Below are positions 1-10,400 of a DNA stretch of 34,416 bases, piece by piece. Source of the DNA: Bhargavaea cecembensis (GTDB taxonomy: Bacteria; Bacillota; Bacilli; Bacillales_A; Planococcaceae); NCBI RefSeq assembly GCF_000826125.2, contig NZ_LN651373.1, positions 73,137 through 107,552 on the forward strand. The letters are read 5' to 3'. The notes under the pieces are model-generated. The model saw only the letters and a program-made list of their open reading frames with translations, made no database searches and had not been told where the DNA came from. Both the position numbers and the translations under genes were made by a program. The first letter of the stretch is position 1. Every line of letters starts with the position of its first letter.

Positions 1-1
1 C

Positions 2-1126
2 GCCCGCTATTTCGAGTTTTACGGCGGAGCGGCCGACAAGGTCATGGGCGACACGATCCCGATCGAGGACGGCCTGCTCAATGCCACCGTGCTTGAGCCG
101 GCCGGCGTGACCGCCCACATCATCCCGTGGAACTATCCGCTGCAGATCATCGCACGCAGCGTCGGCGCGGCGATTGCAACCGGCAACGCCGTCGTCGTGA
201 AAAGTGCGGAAGACACGCCGATGTCCGCCCATGCGCTGACGGAATGGTTCGCGGACTGCGGGCTTCCGGTGGGAATATTTAACCATGTGACGGGACTCGG
301 TGCCGGAGCGGGCGCGGCACTTTCCGCCCACCCAAACATCAACCATGTCACGTTCACCGGCTCGGTCGGGACCGGCATTGCAGTCATGCAGGCAGCGGCC
401 AGGAATGTCGTGCCGGTCACGCTCGAACTCGGCGGCAAGTCTCCGAACATCGTCTTTGCGGATGCGGACGAAGAGAAGGCACTCGACGGCGTCGTCCGGG
501 CGATCATCCAGAACGCCGGCCAGACGTGCTCGGCCGGATCCCGGCTACTCGTTGAGGAAAATTATAAAGAAGAGTTCCTCGGCAAGCTGAAAGAACAATT
601 TGATGCACTCGAAGTCGGACGCGGCATGGATGACAAAGACATCGGCCCGATCCTCAACAAGCGCCAGTTCGACGGCATCATGCGGCGCATCAATGAAGCA
701 AAAAAACAAGGCAAACTGATCGCTGGTGGAGAAGAAGTGAAAGTCGACGGTGCGGACGGCGGCCACTACATCGCCCCGACAATCATCGACGGGCTCGATC
801 ACAGCTGCGACGTCGCCCAGGAAGAAATCTTCGGCCCGGTGCTCTCGGTCTTCACATTCCAGACCCCGCAGGAAGCGATCGACCTCGCCAACTCCACCGA
901 CTACGGACTCGTCGCCGGCGTCTGGACCAAAGAAATCGACATCGCCCACACCCTCGCCGCCCGCATCAAAGCCGGCCAAGTCTTCATCAACAACTACGGC
1001 GCCGGCGGGGGAATTCAGATGCCGTTCGGCGGATACAAAAAGAGCGGGATTGGGAGAGAGAAAGGGTTTATTGCGCTGAGGAATTATGTGCAAGTGAAGA
1101 ATATTGCGGTGAAGTTTGGGGTTTGA
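2..1126 (+). CDS. Aldehyde dehydrogenase, NAD(P)+-dependent, 5' end outside window
   Basis: This is the C-terminal three quarters of an aldehyde dehydrogenase superfamily protein, which oxidises an aldehyde to the acid with NAD(P)+. The frame is open from base 2, reading ARYFEFYGGAADKVMGD, so the apparent ATG at 44 is internal and the true start lies upstream. Visible landmarks are the cofactor-domain stretch HIIPWNYPL, the general-base region TLELGGKSPNIV with its Glu, the nucleophile Cys in QNAGQTCSAGSR, EEIFGPVLSVF, and the C-terminal PFGGYKKSGIGRE. Base composition is GC-rich like the catabolic half of the window and unlike the next operon. The substrate cannot be read from sequence. A betaine-aldehyde type enzyme is possible given the carnitine genes 20 kb away, but nothing here shows it. 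A hairpin terminator follows at 1161. Confidence 0.93.
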   Translation, partial: ARYFEFYGGAADKVMGDTIPIEDGLLNATVLEPAGVTAHIIPWNYPLQIIARSVGAAIATGNAVVVKSAEDTPMSAHALTEWFADCGLPVGIFNHVTGLGAGAGAALSAHPNINHVTFTGSVGTGIAVMQAAARNVVPVTLELGGKSPNIVFADADEEKALDGVVRAIIQNAGQTCSAGSRLLVEENYKEEFLGKLKEQFDALEVGRGMDDKDIGPILNKRQFDGIMRRINEAKKQGKLIAGGEEVKVDGADGGHYIAPTIIDGLDHSCDVAQEEIFGPVLSVFTFQTPQEAIDLANSTDYGLVAGVWTKEIDIAHTLAARIKAGQVFINNYGAGGGIQMPFGGYKKSGIGREKGFIALRNYVQVKNIAVKFGV

Positions 1127-1160
1127 TAAGGTGAACCGTACTTAAGTGAGGATGAAACTG

Positions 1161-1194
1161 AAAGGGACATCAATGTGGCCCTTGTCTGTTTTTT
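1161..1194 (+). terminator. Intrinsic terminator after the aldehyde dehydrogenase gene
   Basis: A stem AAGGG/CCCTT continues, after a small bulge, into ACAT/ATGT, and a run of six T follows at 1189-1194. It lies 35 bp after the stop codon. Confidence 0.6.
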
Positions 1195-1530
1195 CACTGT
1201 ATTAATTTTTATTTAAGGGCGCCAAATCAACATTCTTATTATTAGCATAGCTTGTCATCTTAGGGTAAGACTATTAATGCTATTTGAAGAAGAGCAAACT
1301 AAAGCACCTTACCAAACGAGAACGAGACTTTTCTATCACGTTGAAAGGAATGCTATATAATTGGAAAGGCCGGATTTAATAAACACCAAAACTAGTCGGA
1401 GAAGAGACGGATTCTCACTCTCACCAAGTAGTTCAATGATAAAACTCTTATTCTTACTATGTCCAAAGCTTTAATTTTCTAGGATTAACAGCTACAGCCG
1501 TATATAATTAAATAAAAAAGGGGGGGTATT
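1195..1530 (+). promoter_or_regulatory. AT-rich leader and promoter region of the defence operon
   Basis: I see no gene here. Base composition falls abruptly compared with the upstream gene, so this is the left border of the transferred segment. Two TATAAT boxes are visible. The one at 1356-1361 sits in TGCTATATAAT, with a partial -35 (CTATCA, 1333-1338) 17 bp upstream. The one at 1503-1508 has no convincing -35 and would give a leader of only about 15 nt. The Shine-Dalgarno before the helicase gene is odd: six A then seven G (1514-1526), only four bases from the ATG. Confidence 0.4.
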
Positions 1531-4395
1531 ATGTCGACGGTCTATCATGCGAAATACTTTGCACATGAATTAACTAGACAATCGTCAAAAGAAGGAGTGG
1601 AAAAGCTATCAAGGTCGTTATTTGATGCTTCCGTAGATCTAAATCCCCACCAAATTGAAGCGGCTCTTTTTGCTTTTCGCTCTCCGTTATCAAAAGGTGT
1701 AGTGCTAGCCGATGAAGTAGGACTTGGTAAGACAATAGAAGCAGGGCTAGTATTGTGCCAAAAATGGGCAGAACGTAAGCGTAGTCTTTTAATTATATGC
1801 CCCGCTTCATTACGCAAACAATGGAGCATGGAGCTCTACGAAAAGTTTAATTTACCAAGTGTAATACTAGAGGCAAAATCATTTAATGACTATATCCGCA
1901 AAGGAAAAAGTAATCCATTCGAACAAGATGCAGTAATAATAACTTCTTTTCAATTTGCTAATCGTAAAAGGAGTGAACTGCGGCTTGTTCCTTGGGATAT
2001 AACTGTAATAGATGAGGCACATAAGCTAAGAAATGTCTACCTCAAAAGCAACAAAATGGGAAAGGGTATAAATTGGGCGCTAGAAGATCGAAAAAAAATA
2101 CTTTTAACTGCCACTCCACTGCAAAATTCATTATTAGAACTTTTTGGTTTGTCTACGCTAATAGATGACCATATTTTTGGTGATATAGGCTCCTTTCGTT
2201 CACAATATATGAATAGTAAGGCCCAGTTGGCGGATTTAAAAGAACGTCTAAGTACCTTTGTTCATCGTACTCTCCGTTCACAAGTTCTAGAATACATAAA
2301 ATATACAGAGAGAATACCAATAACATTCCCATTTAAACCGTCAGAAGATGAACAAGCACTCTATAAAGGTGTTTCAAACTTTTTGTTAAAAGAGGATACC
2401 TATGCAATACCAAATAGCCAAAAGGTGTTAACAACGCTTATCATTCGAAAATTACTAGCATCATCTTCTCAAGCTCTTGCTGGAACCTTACAGACCATTA
2501 AGGAGCGTTTAGAAGCAATGCTTGAGGAACAGGATTTAAAAGATGATTGGCTAGAGGAAATTATAGATTATGATGAGATGGAAAATGATTTATTAGATGA
2601 GAAAGAAATGGAAGATGAAGCGGAAGAAGATGTTATTTCCGATAAGTCGATAGATGTTGAAAAATTAAAAGAGGAAATAAATGAGGTTAATCGTTTATTA
2701 ACTTCAGCCAGGTCTATACGAATAGATAGTAAATCAAGATCATTAATTAAGGCTCTGCGGACAGGGTTTAACCAAATGAGTAAAATGGGTGCTAAAAATA
2801 GAGCACTTATTTTTACCGAATCTCGTCGTACACAACAATATTTAAAAGATTTCTTAGAAGCTAATGGTTATGCAGGAAAGATAGTTCTATTTAACGGAAC
2901 GAATAATGATGAGGAATCAAAAAACATTTATAAACGTTGGTTAGATAAATACGAAAATACGGATAAAATAAGTGGATCTAAGACATCAGATAAGAGGGCT
3001 GCGTTGGTTGAACATTTTCGGGATGATGCCGAGATTATGATTGCAACAGAGTCTGCTGCAGAAGGCGTCAATTTGCAATTTTGCTCTTTAGTAATTAATT
3101 ATGATCTTCCGTGGAATCCGCAACGGATTGAGCAACGAATAGGGAGATGTCATCGTTATGGTCAAAAGCATGATGTTGTAGTAATTAACTTTTTAAATGA
3201 GCGAAACGAAGCAGACCAAAGAGTATATGAGCTGCTAAATGAAAAGTTTAATCTATTTACAGGTGTGTTAGGAGCATCTGATGAGGTGTTAGGTAGTGTA
3301 GAATCAGGAGTTGACTTTGAAAAACGTATCTTATCAATTTATCAGCAGTGTCGTACAACGGAGGAAATAGAATTTGCATTTAATGAGCTTCAAGAGGAAT
3401 TAGAAGAGCAAATACAAACAAAAATGATAGATACAAGACAAGCAATATTAGAACATTTTGATTCTGACGTACACTTTAGATTAAAGATAAATTTGGAAGA
3501 CACTAAATATCAGCTTGATCGTGTGAGTAAAATGTTTTGGGCACTGACCAGGGTTATTCTAAATGATAAAGCACAATTCAATGATGAAGAATTAAGTTTT
3601 ACTTTAATGAAAGAACCTACCAATCTTGAAGTGTACAAAGGTCAGTATGAACTAATTTCGAAAGAGAAAAAGGAAACAAGTGCAAATCTATATAGACTCT
3701 CCCATCCATTAGGTGAATATGTTATTAAATCTGCTAAGATGCTATCAACTCCACAAAGTGAAATTGTATTTGATATTACAAATCATCCCGTACGGATATC
3801 TGTTATTGAGTCACTAAAAGGACAAAGCGGTTACTTAATACTTACGAAATTAACAATAGATTCATATGAAAAGGAAGAGTACCTACTTTTTAATGGAATA
3901 ACTGATGAAAATCAACAAATTGACCAGGAAATATGTGAAAAGTTATTTCAATGCACAGGAAATGAGGAACATTCAACACAGTGGTCTAATGAAAGGCAGC
4001 AATCTTTGATTAAAGATGCAAATCGACATGTACAAGCTACCATTAGTCAATCACTTGAAAATAATAATAGATACTTCCATGAAGAAAGAGAACGGTTAGA
4101 ACGATGGGCAGATGATATGATATTAGCATCGGAAAAAGAATTGCAAGAAACTAAAGCTAAACTTAAAGAAGCTAAGAGACGAGCAAGAATGGCCAAATCA
4201 ACAGAAGAACAGCATCAAATTCAAAAGGAAATTAAGAGCTTAGAGCGCACTCAACGAAAACAAAGACAACGCATTTTTGAAGTAGAAGATGAAATAATGG
4301 ATAAACGTGACGATTTAATTGACGAGCTTGAGGAGAGAATGGTACAGAAAACCGAAAAAGAAGAGTTATTTACGGTTCGATGGAAAGTAATCTAA
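1531..4395 (+). CDS. SNF2-family DEAH helicase of a three-gene restriction/defence operon
   Basis: This 954-residue protein is a superfamily 2, SNF2-like ATPase. Motif I is DEVGLGKT (61-68), motif Ia follows as CPASLRKQW, motif II is DEAH (161-164) and motif III is TATPLQN (193-199). The second RecA domain has RALIFTESRR near residue 424, the motif V region AEGVNLQF near 510, and the motif VI region RIEQRIGRCHRYGQ near 533-546. The spacing resembles RapA-type and other bacterial SNF2 translocases. Between the helicase halves (about 337-375) lies a very acidic, probably flexible segment. The last 110 or so residues are charged and heptad-like (ETKAKLKEAKRRARM onward), a likely coiled coil for binding a partner. 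It is the first gene of an operon, with the Mod gene 12 bp downstream behind its own AAGGAGG. The expected role is ATP-driven translocation on DNA within a defence complex. Codon use is AT-rich, unlike the flanking genes. Confidence 0.9.
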   Translation: MSTVYHAKYFAHELTRQSSKEGVEKLSRSLFDASVDLNPHQIEAALFAFRSPLSKGVVLADEVGLGKTIEAGLVLCQKWAERKRSLLIICPASLRKQWSMELYEKFNLPSVILEAKSFNDYIRKGKSNPFEQDAVIITSFQFANRKRSELRLVPWDITVIDEAHKLRNVYLKSNKMGKGINWALEDRKKILLTATPLQNSLLELFGLSTLIDDHIFGDIGSFRSQYMNSKAQLADLKERLSTFVHRTLRSQVLEYIKYTERIPITFPFKPSEDEQALYKGVSNFLLKEDTYAIPNSQKVLTTLIIRKLLASSSQALAGTLQTIKERLEAMLEEQDLKDDWLEEIIDYDEMENDLLDEKEMEDEAEEDVISDKSIDVEKLKEEINEVNRLLTSARSIRIDSKSRSLIKALRTGFNQMSKMGAKNRALIFTESRRTQQYLKDFLEANGYAGKIVLFNGTNNDEESKNIYKRWLDKYENTDKISGSKTSDKRAALVEHFRDDAEIMIATESAAEGVNLQFCSLVINYDLPWNPQRIEQRIGRCHRYGQKHDVVVINFLNERNEADQRVYELLNEKFNLFTGVLGASDEVLGSVESGVDFEKRILSIYQQCRTTEEIEFAFNELQEELEEQIQTKMIDTRQAILEHFDSDVHFRLKINLEDTKYQLDRVSKMFWALTRVILNDKAQFNDEELSFTLMKEPTNLEVYKGQYELISKEKKETSANLYRLSHPLGEYVIKSAKMLSTPQSEIVFDITNHPVRISVIESLKGQSGYLILTKLTIDSYEKEEYLLFNGITDENQQIDQEICEKLFQCTGNEEHSTQWSNERQQSLIKDANRHVQATISQSLENNNRYFHEERERLERWADDMILASEKELQETKAKLKEAKRRARMAKSTEEQHQIQKEIKSLERTQRKQRQRIFEVEDEIMDKRDDLIDELEERMVQKTEKEELFTVRWKVI

Positions 4396-4407
4396 GGAGG
4401 AAGAGCA

Positions 4408-7395
4408 ATGGCAACAACGCAGCAAAAGAAGTTTATTGATTTGCTAGAAGAGATATTTCAGTTTGACCAAGCAGATTTAGATTTTGGTATATACCGAATC
4501 ATGAACCAAAAAAGAGAAGAGGTAACGAATTTTTTAAATAATGAATTGTTACCACAAGTTAAGAAAGCATTTGACAAGTATAGGAACGCTGATGTAGAAG
4601 CGGTTAAGCAACAAATGGAAGAGTTAGAACAAAAACTAAATGAAATGGGAGTAGCAAAAGACAGCTCGGTGAAATACTTAACATTAAAGGAAAGAATTAA
4701 CAAAGACGTTGACATAATGGCCCTAGAAAATGAGGTTTTTTCAGATTTAACGAATTTTTTCCGCCGTTATTATTATGAAGGTGATTTCCTTTCTTTACGT
4801 AGATATAAAAAATACATATATGCTATCCCATATGAAGGCGAAGAGGTGAAGTTACACTGGGCTAACGCTGATCAATATTATGTGAAAACATCAGAGTATT
4901 TTCGTAGTTACACATTTAACCTTCCTTCTGGAAAAGCAGTGCATTTCAACCTAATAGAAGCGAATACGGAAAGAAATAATAATAAGGCACAAGAAGGAAA
5001 AGAACGCCGATTTATATTGTTTGAGGAAGAACCAATAAAAGAGGAGGATGAAGAATTATATATTCAGTTTGAGTATAGGCCGCCAGAAGGGAAACAAAAT
5101 CAAAAGCAACTAAATGAGAATGCACTAGAGTATTTATTTTCCCTAACCGAGTACAATGATTGGTTAAGAGAATTAAAAAAACTTGCTCCAACTGAAAAGA
5201 ATAAGAAACGAACAATTTTAGAAAAATATTTAAATGATTATACATCACGTAATACATTTGACTACTTTATTCACAAAGAACTAGGTAAATTCTTACGAAG
5301 GGAACTAGATTTTTTCATTAAAAATGAGGTAATGCATTTAGATGATGTTGACACAGAAAATGAAAGAGGATTTGAACAGTATCTTTCTAAAGTAAAAGTT
5401 ATAAAGTCAATAGGAAATAAGATTATTTCATTTCTAGAACAGATTGAAGACTTTCAAAAACGGTTATGGCTGAAGAAGAAGTTTGTTGTTGAAACAAATT
5501 ACTGCATTACTATAGATAGAATTCCAAAAGAGTTTTATAAAGAAATTATTGAAAATAAGGATCAAGTTGATGAATGGATAAAGCTATTTAATATAGATGA
5601 AATAGAAAGTTTTACCAATCCTGTTACTACTGAATTTCTAAAAGAAAATCAGAATCTAATTCTTGACACTAAGTTTTTTGATACAAAATTTAAAGAAAAT
5701 TTATTATCTAACTTTGATGACATTGACCACGACACTAATGGTCTTTTAATTCATAGTGAGAATTTCCAAGCACTTAATCTTATTCAAGAGAAGTATTCAA
5801 ATAAAATCAAATGTGTATATATTGATCCGCCGTATAACTCACCTTCAAGTGAGATATTGTACAAAAATAATTATAAACACTCGACTTGGCTAACTCTGAT
5901 GGAAAACAGGCTAAACTTGAGCAAATACTTATCAACAAGAGATGGTTCTACAGTAGTTGCAATAGATAAATATGAGCACAATGGACTTTTTGCTTTATTA
6001 AGCCAGCTTCATCCTAATTCGGATATAGCTTCAGTATCAATTGAACATAATAAAAAAGGTACACAGGGTGACCATTTTTCATATTCAAATGAATACGCCA
6101 TATTCACAATGCCAAATGAACTTAAGTCTTTAAATAGAGTGGAGATTCCTGAGGATGAATGGGAGTTTTCAAATCTTAGAAATTGGGGTGGTGAGTCTTT
6201 GAGAGAAGATGCTGCCAATTGTTTTTACCCAGTATATGTTAAGGATAATGAAATAATTGGGTTTGGTGAAGTAAGTGAAGATGATTTTCACCCTAGTTCC
6301 TCTAATTTAATAAGTAAGGATGGAGTAATCGAAATTTATCCAATTGACGATGAGGGGATAGAAAGGAAATGGAGATATGCAAGACAAACCGTAGAAGACA
6401 TTAAAAAATATTTAAAGGTAGACAAATCAAGAAAAGGTAATCTACAGGTTAAACTTGCTAAGGCAACAGAACAATATAAAACTATGTGGTATTCTTCAAA
6501 ATATAATGCTGGTGATTATGGAACAAAGGTATTAAGTGCCCTGGGACTAGGAAAAAACTTTGACTATCCAAAATCAATTTATACAGTTAGAGATTGTATA
6601 TTCGCAGTATCCGACAAAAATGATATTGTATTAGATTATTTTGCTGGTTCTGGTACAACTGGTCATGCAACAATCAATCTCAACAGAGAAGATGGAGGAG
6701 ATAGAAAATACATTCTGGTTGAAATGGGTGAGTACTTTAATACGGTTACAAAACCACGTGTTCAAAAAGTTATTTATTCCGAGGATTGGAAGGATGGTAA
6801 ACCAGTTTCACGGAGAGGCTCCAGTCATATCTTTAAATATATAGAATTAGAAACCTATGAAGATACACTGAACAATATAAAATTTAATCGTACACCAGAG
6901 CAGCAAGCTGCAATGGAAGAGATTATGTCTACTGATGCACGTGAGGATTATTTACTTTCTTATATGCTGGATGTTGAAGCTGAGGGTAGTCCATCACTAT
7001 TAACTATTGAGGCTTTTAATAATCCGTTTGAGTATAAAATGAAAATTATGGAAGGCGCGGAAATTAAATCTAAGAAAATTGACTTGGTAGAAACATTTAA
7101 TTATTTGATTGGGATACATGTTAAAACAATCGATATGATTAACGGGGTCAAAGTGATCACTGGTGTTCTTCGGAACGGAGAAGAAGTACTGATTCTTTGG
7201 AGAAATATAGATGAGGTACCCAATGAACAACTAGAGGATTTCTTTAAAAAACAAGGATATAGTACCCGTGATACTGAATTTGACCGTATTTATGTTAATG
7301 GTGATAACCACTTAGAAAACTTAAAATTAGCAGTCGATAGATGGAAAGTAGTACTTATTGAGGAAGAGTTTAAACGTTTAATGTTTGATGTATGA
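4408..7395 (+). CDS. Type III Mod-like adenine-specific DNA methyltransferase
   Basis: This 995-residue protein should transfer a methyl group from S-adenosylmethionine to adenine N6, marking self DNA and reading the recognition site. Catalytic motif IV, DPPYN, is at 473-477. The AdoMet motif I (DYFAGSGTTGH, from 743) comes after it, which is the beta-class order typical of type III Mod subunits. The roughly 265 residues between them, longer than the usual connector, probably hold the target-recognition domain. The first 450 or so residues form an extension not found in short Mod proteins. It begins FQFDQADLDFGIYRIM and includes a basic/aromatic stretch FFRRYYYEGDFLSLRRYKKY. A further C-terminal domain of about 200 residues follows motif I. 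The start is set by AAGGAGG at 4396-4402. The Res gene begins 19 bp after the stop. No frameshift is visible and all motifs are intact. Confidence 0.93.
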   Translation: MATTQQKKFIDLLEEIFQFDQADLDFGIYRIMNQKREEVTNFLNNELLPQVKKAFDKYRNADVEAVKQQMEELEQKLNEMGVAKDSSVKYLTLKERINKDVDIMALENEVFSDLTNFFRRYYYEGDFLSLRRYKKYIYAIPYEGEEVKLHWANADQYYVKTSEYFRSYTFNLPSGKAVHFNLIEANTERNNNKAQEGKERRFILFEEEPIKEEDEELYIQFEYRPPEGKQNQKQLNENALEYLFSLTEYNDWLRELKKLAPTEKNKKRTILEKYLNDYTSRNTFDYFIHKELGKFLRRELDFFIKNEVMHLDDVDTENERGFEQYLSKVKVIKSIGNKIISFLEQIEDFQKRLWLKKKFVVETNYCITIDRIPKEFYKEIIENKDQVDEWIKLFNIDEIESFTNPVTTEFLKENQNLILDTKFFDTKFKENLLSNFDDIDHDTNGLLIHSENFQALNLIQEKYSNKIKCVYIDPPYNSPSSEILYKNNYKHSTWLTLMENRLNLSKYLSTRDGSTVVAIDKYEHNGLFALLSQLHPNSDIASVSIEHNKKGTQGDHFSYSNEYAIFTMPNELKSLNRVEIPEDEWEFSNLRNWGGESLREDAANCFYPVYVKDNEIIGFGEVSEDDFHPSSSNLISKDGVIEIYPIDDEGIERKWRYARQTVEDIKKYLKVDKSRKGNLQVKLAKATEQYKTMWYSSKYNAGDYGTKVLSALGLGKNFDYPKSIYTVRDCIFAVSDKNDIVLDYFAGSGTTGHATINLNREDGGDRKYILVEMGEYFNTVTKPRVQKVIYSEDWKDGKPVSRRGSSHIFKYIELETYEDTLNNIKFNRTPEQQAAMEEIMSTDAREDYLLSYMLDVEAEGSPSLLTIEAFNNPFEYKMKIMEGAEIKSKKIDLVETFNYLIGIHVKTIDMINGVKVITGVLRNGEEVLILWRNIDEVPNEQLEDFFKKQGYSTRDTEFDRIYVNGDNHLENLKLAVDRWKVVLIEEEFKRLMFDV

Positions 7396-7414
7396 TGATA
7401 GGAGGTGAGATGTA

Positions 7415-10400
7415 ATGGCACCAGGAAAGAAAAAGAAAATACAGTTGAGTAACCAGCTCGTATTGAATCAATATATGCTTCATCTTTTTGAAGTGGACAG
7501 TTTTAAAGATTTAGCTAAAGACATGAAGGATAGATCACTTGAGGAGTTTGATACAGATAATGTATCACGTTTTTACAAGCATTTATCCACAAGACTCGTT
7601 GATAGGGTAGAATTAAGTGCCGATATACTAAGACAATATGATGAAAATATAGTAAGCCATACTATGAAGATAAATGAAAAAAGAGATAAAAAAATAAAAT
7701 GGAAATATTTTCAGTATCTTTCATTATTATTTACTGAAGTATACCTTGATCGTTATTTTCATCAGAGAGAAAAATTACTACAAGATTTAAACGCTTTTGT
7801 TGATAGATTTAACGAAGATAAATCTAAAGCAGAACAACTTAGCTATTATGATCAAGAAGGCCTGAAAAAGTTAGCATTCTGGAATGCTACTGGCTCGGGA
7901 AAGACTTTACTAATGCATATCAATATTCTTCAGTATCTGCATTACTTTCACAAAAATAATCGTCGTGAAGACTTAGAACAGGTTATTCTTTTAACGCCCA
8001 GTGAAGACCTATCGAAGCAACACTTGAGGGAATTTGAAGCTTCAGGTTTACAAGCCGCACTCTTTGATAAGAATATACAGGGACTTTTCAGAGGGGAAGA
8101 AATTTCGATTATTGATATTCATAAATTAAAAGATGATATGGGTGAGAAAACCGTAGCAATTGATTCATTTGAAGGAAACAACCTGGTTCTTGTGGATGAG
8201 GGCCATCGTGGTTCTTCAGGTGATGAATGGAGAAATAAACGAGAAAGATTAAGCGAACAAGGTTTTGCTTTTGAGTATTCAGCAACTTTTGGCCAAGCTG
8301 TATCAGGAAAACCGAAGTTGATGCAGGAATACGCAAAATGTATTCTTTTTGATTACTCATACCGTTATTTCTACAATGATGGATACGGGAAAGATTATCG
8401 TATATTGAATTTGCAAGATGATAGCGATGAACAGATTCGTCACCTATATCTAACAGCCTGTTTAACATCCTTTTATCAACAAATTAAATTATACAAAGAA
8501 AATGAATACTCTTATCGTCCGTTTATGGTAGCCAAACCACTATGGGTCTTCGTAGGTGGAAGTGTTAACGCTTTACGTACTCAAAAGGGTAGAAAGGTTT
8601 CTGATGTAACAGATATTCTATTATTCATTGCTCGGTTTGTGAAAGAAAGTCAAGAAAGTATCAATATGATTAAGCGCCTTCTAAGCGGAAATCCAGGATT
8701 GTTAGATGCTAAAGGAAATGAAATATTTGGTAACTCTTATCCTTACCTTATTGACGAGAAAATGTCTGCAGAAGAAGTTTATCAAGATATATTATTGCTT
8801 GTTTTCAATTCTACGATTGCTAATGCAACATTGAGAGTAGAAAACCTAAAAGGCGTAGATGGCGAAATAGCACTTCGCATCGGCGAGCATGAACCATTTG
8901 GTGTCATTAATGTAGGGGATACAAATGATTTGAGCAAACTTTGTGCTACTTATCAGGAATTACTGGTAACTGATCGGGATTTCTCAACTTCCTATTTCCA
9001 TGAAATCGATAAGAAGGAGTCATCAATCAACCTTCTAATAGGATCGAAAAAGTTTACGGAAGGATGGAGTAGTTGGCGTGTAAGTACAATGGGCCTAATG
9101 AATCTAGGGAGAAGTGAAGGTTCACAAATCATACAATTGTTTGGACGTGGGGTCCGTTTGAAAGGATACAATTTTAGCCTGAAACGTAGTGAAGCCTTAA
9201 CAGGTGAGATTCCTCAGGTGCCGAAGTATCTTCGCTTTGCGGAGACACTAAATATTTTTGGAATACGTGCAGATTACATGCAACAATTTAAAGAGTATCT
9301 TGAAGATGAAGGAATTCAGACGGAGTTCGATTATGAGGAGATTTATCTTCCAGTTTTAAAGGACTATCATAAAAGAAAACTTAAGCTAAAGGCATTGCGT
9401 TTAAAAGAAGGTATTAATTATAAAAGGCAGGGACCTAAGCCATTGTTTCAGTCACCAACGGAACATTTACCTAGTAACGCTAAAATAGTAGTAAACTGGT
9501 ATCCTAAACTTCAGGTTCAGGATAGTCGATTAAAAGGATTTAGTATTCGTGAAACGCAGGCAGCCGAACTTAACAAAGAAACATTTTCAGACAAGCATAT
9601 AGCCTTTATGGACATGAATCATATATATTTTGAGATGCAGAAGTTTAAAAATGAGCGCTCTTGGTACAATTTGATACTATCGAAAGAAGAAATTGTAAAT
9701 CTTTTGTTTAATGATTACTGGTATGAGATTGAGATCCCAAAAGAAGAATTGACTTTTGATTCTTTTAGCAAAGTAAAACGCTGGGAGGAAATAGCGTTAG
9801 TACTTCTTAAAAAGTATTGTGAGAAGCAATATCTATATGCTAAAAAAGATTGGGAAGCACCACATATGGAGTACTATGATGTAACAGAGGCGGATAGCAA
9901 CTTTTTTGAAGAATATAAGGTGTCTGTTGACTCAAATGACGATAGTATGTTAGCAAAATTAAAACAGTTGAAGGATGCACTTAAAAAGAACAAACTATTT
10001 GATGTTAAGTTTGGTGGCTTAGAGTCATTTACTTTTAATCAACATTTGTACCAACCATTAATTACTGTGGATGGAGCGGCAATCAAGGTCACACCAGTAC
10101 CCCTAAATGAAGGTGAATATAACTTTGTGCGAGATTTGAAGGATTATTATGAACGGAATCAAGACTTCTTCGAGGATAAAGAATTGTATCTGTTACGAAA
10201 CCAAAGTAAAGGAAAAGGAATAGGCTTCTTTGAAGCAGGTGGATTTTATCCAGACTTTATTCTTTGGATTTTACATGGAAATAAACAGTACATTACCTTT
10301 GCCGATCCAAAAGGAATCAGGAATCATTCTATTACAGACTCCAAGCTACAGTTTTACCGACATATTAAAGAGCTAGAACATCGCTTAAATGATAATGAGA

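Noticed and set aside
2091-2098. A8 tract within the SNF2 gene as a phase-variation site
   Set aside because: Runs of this length are expected in AT-rich coding DNA, the frame is intact, and no simple repeat supports switching.
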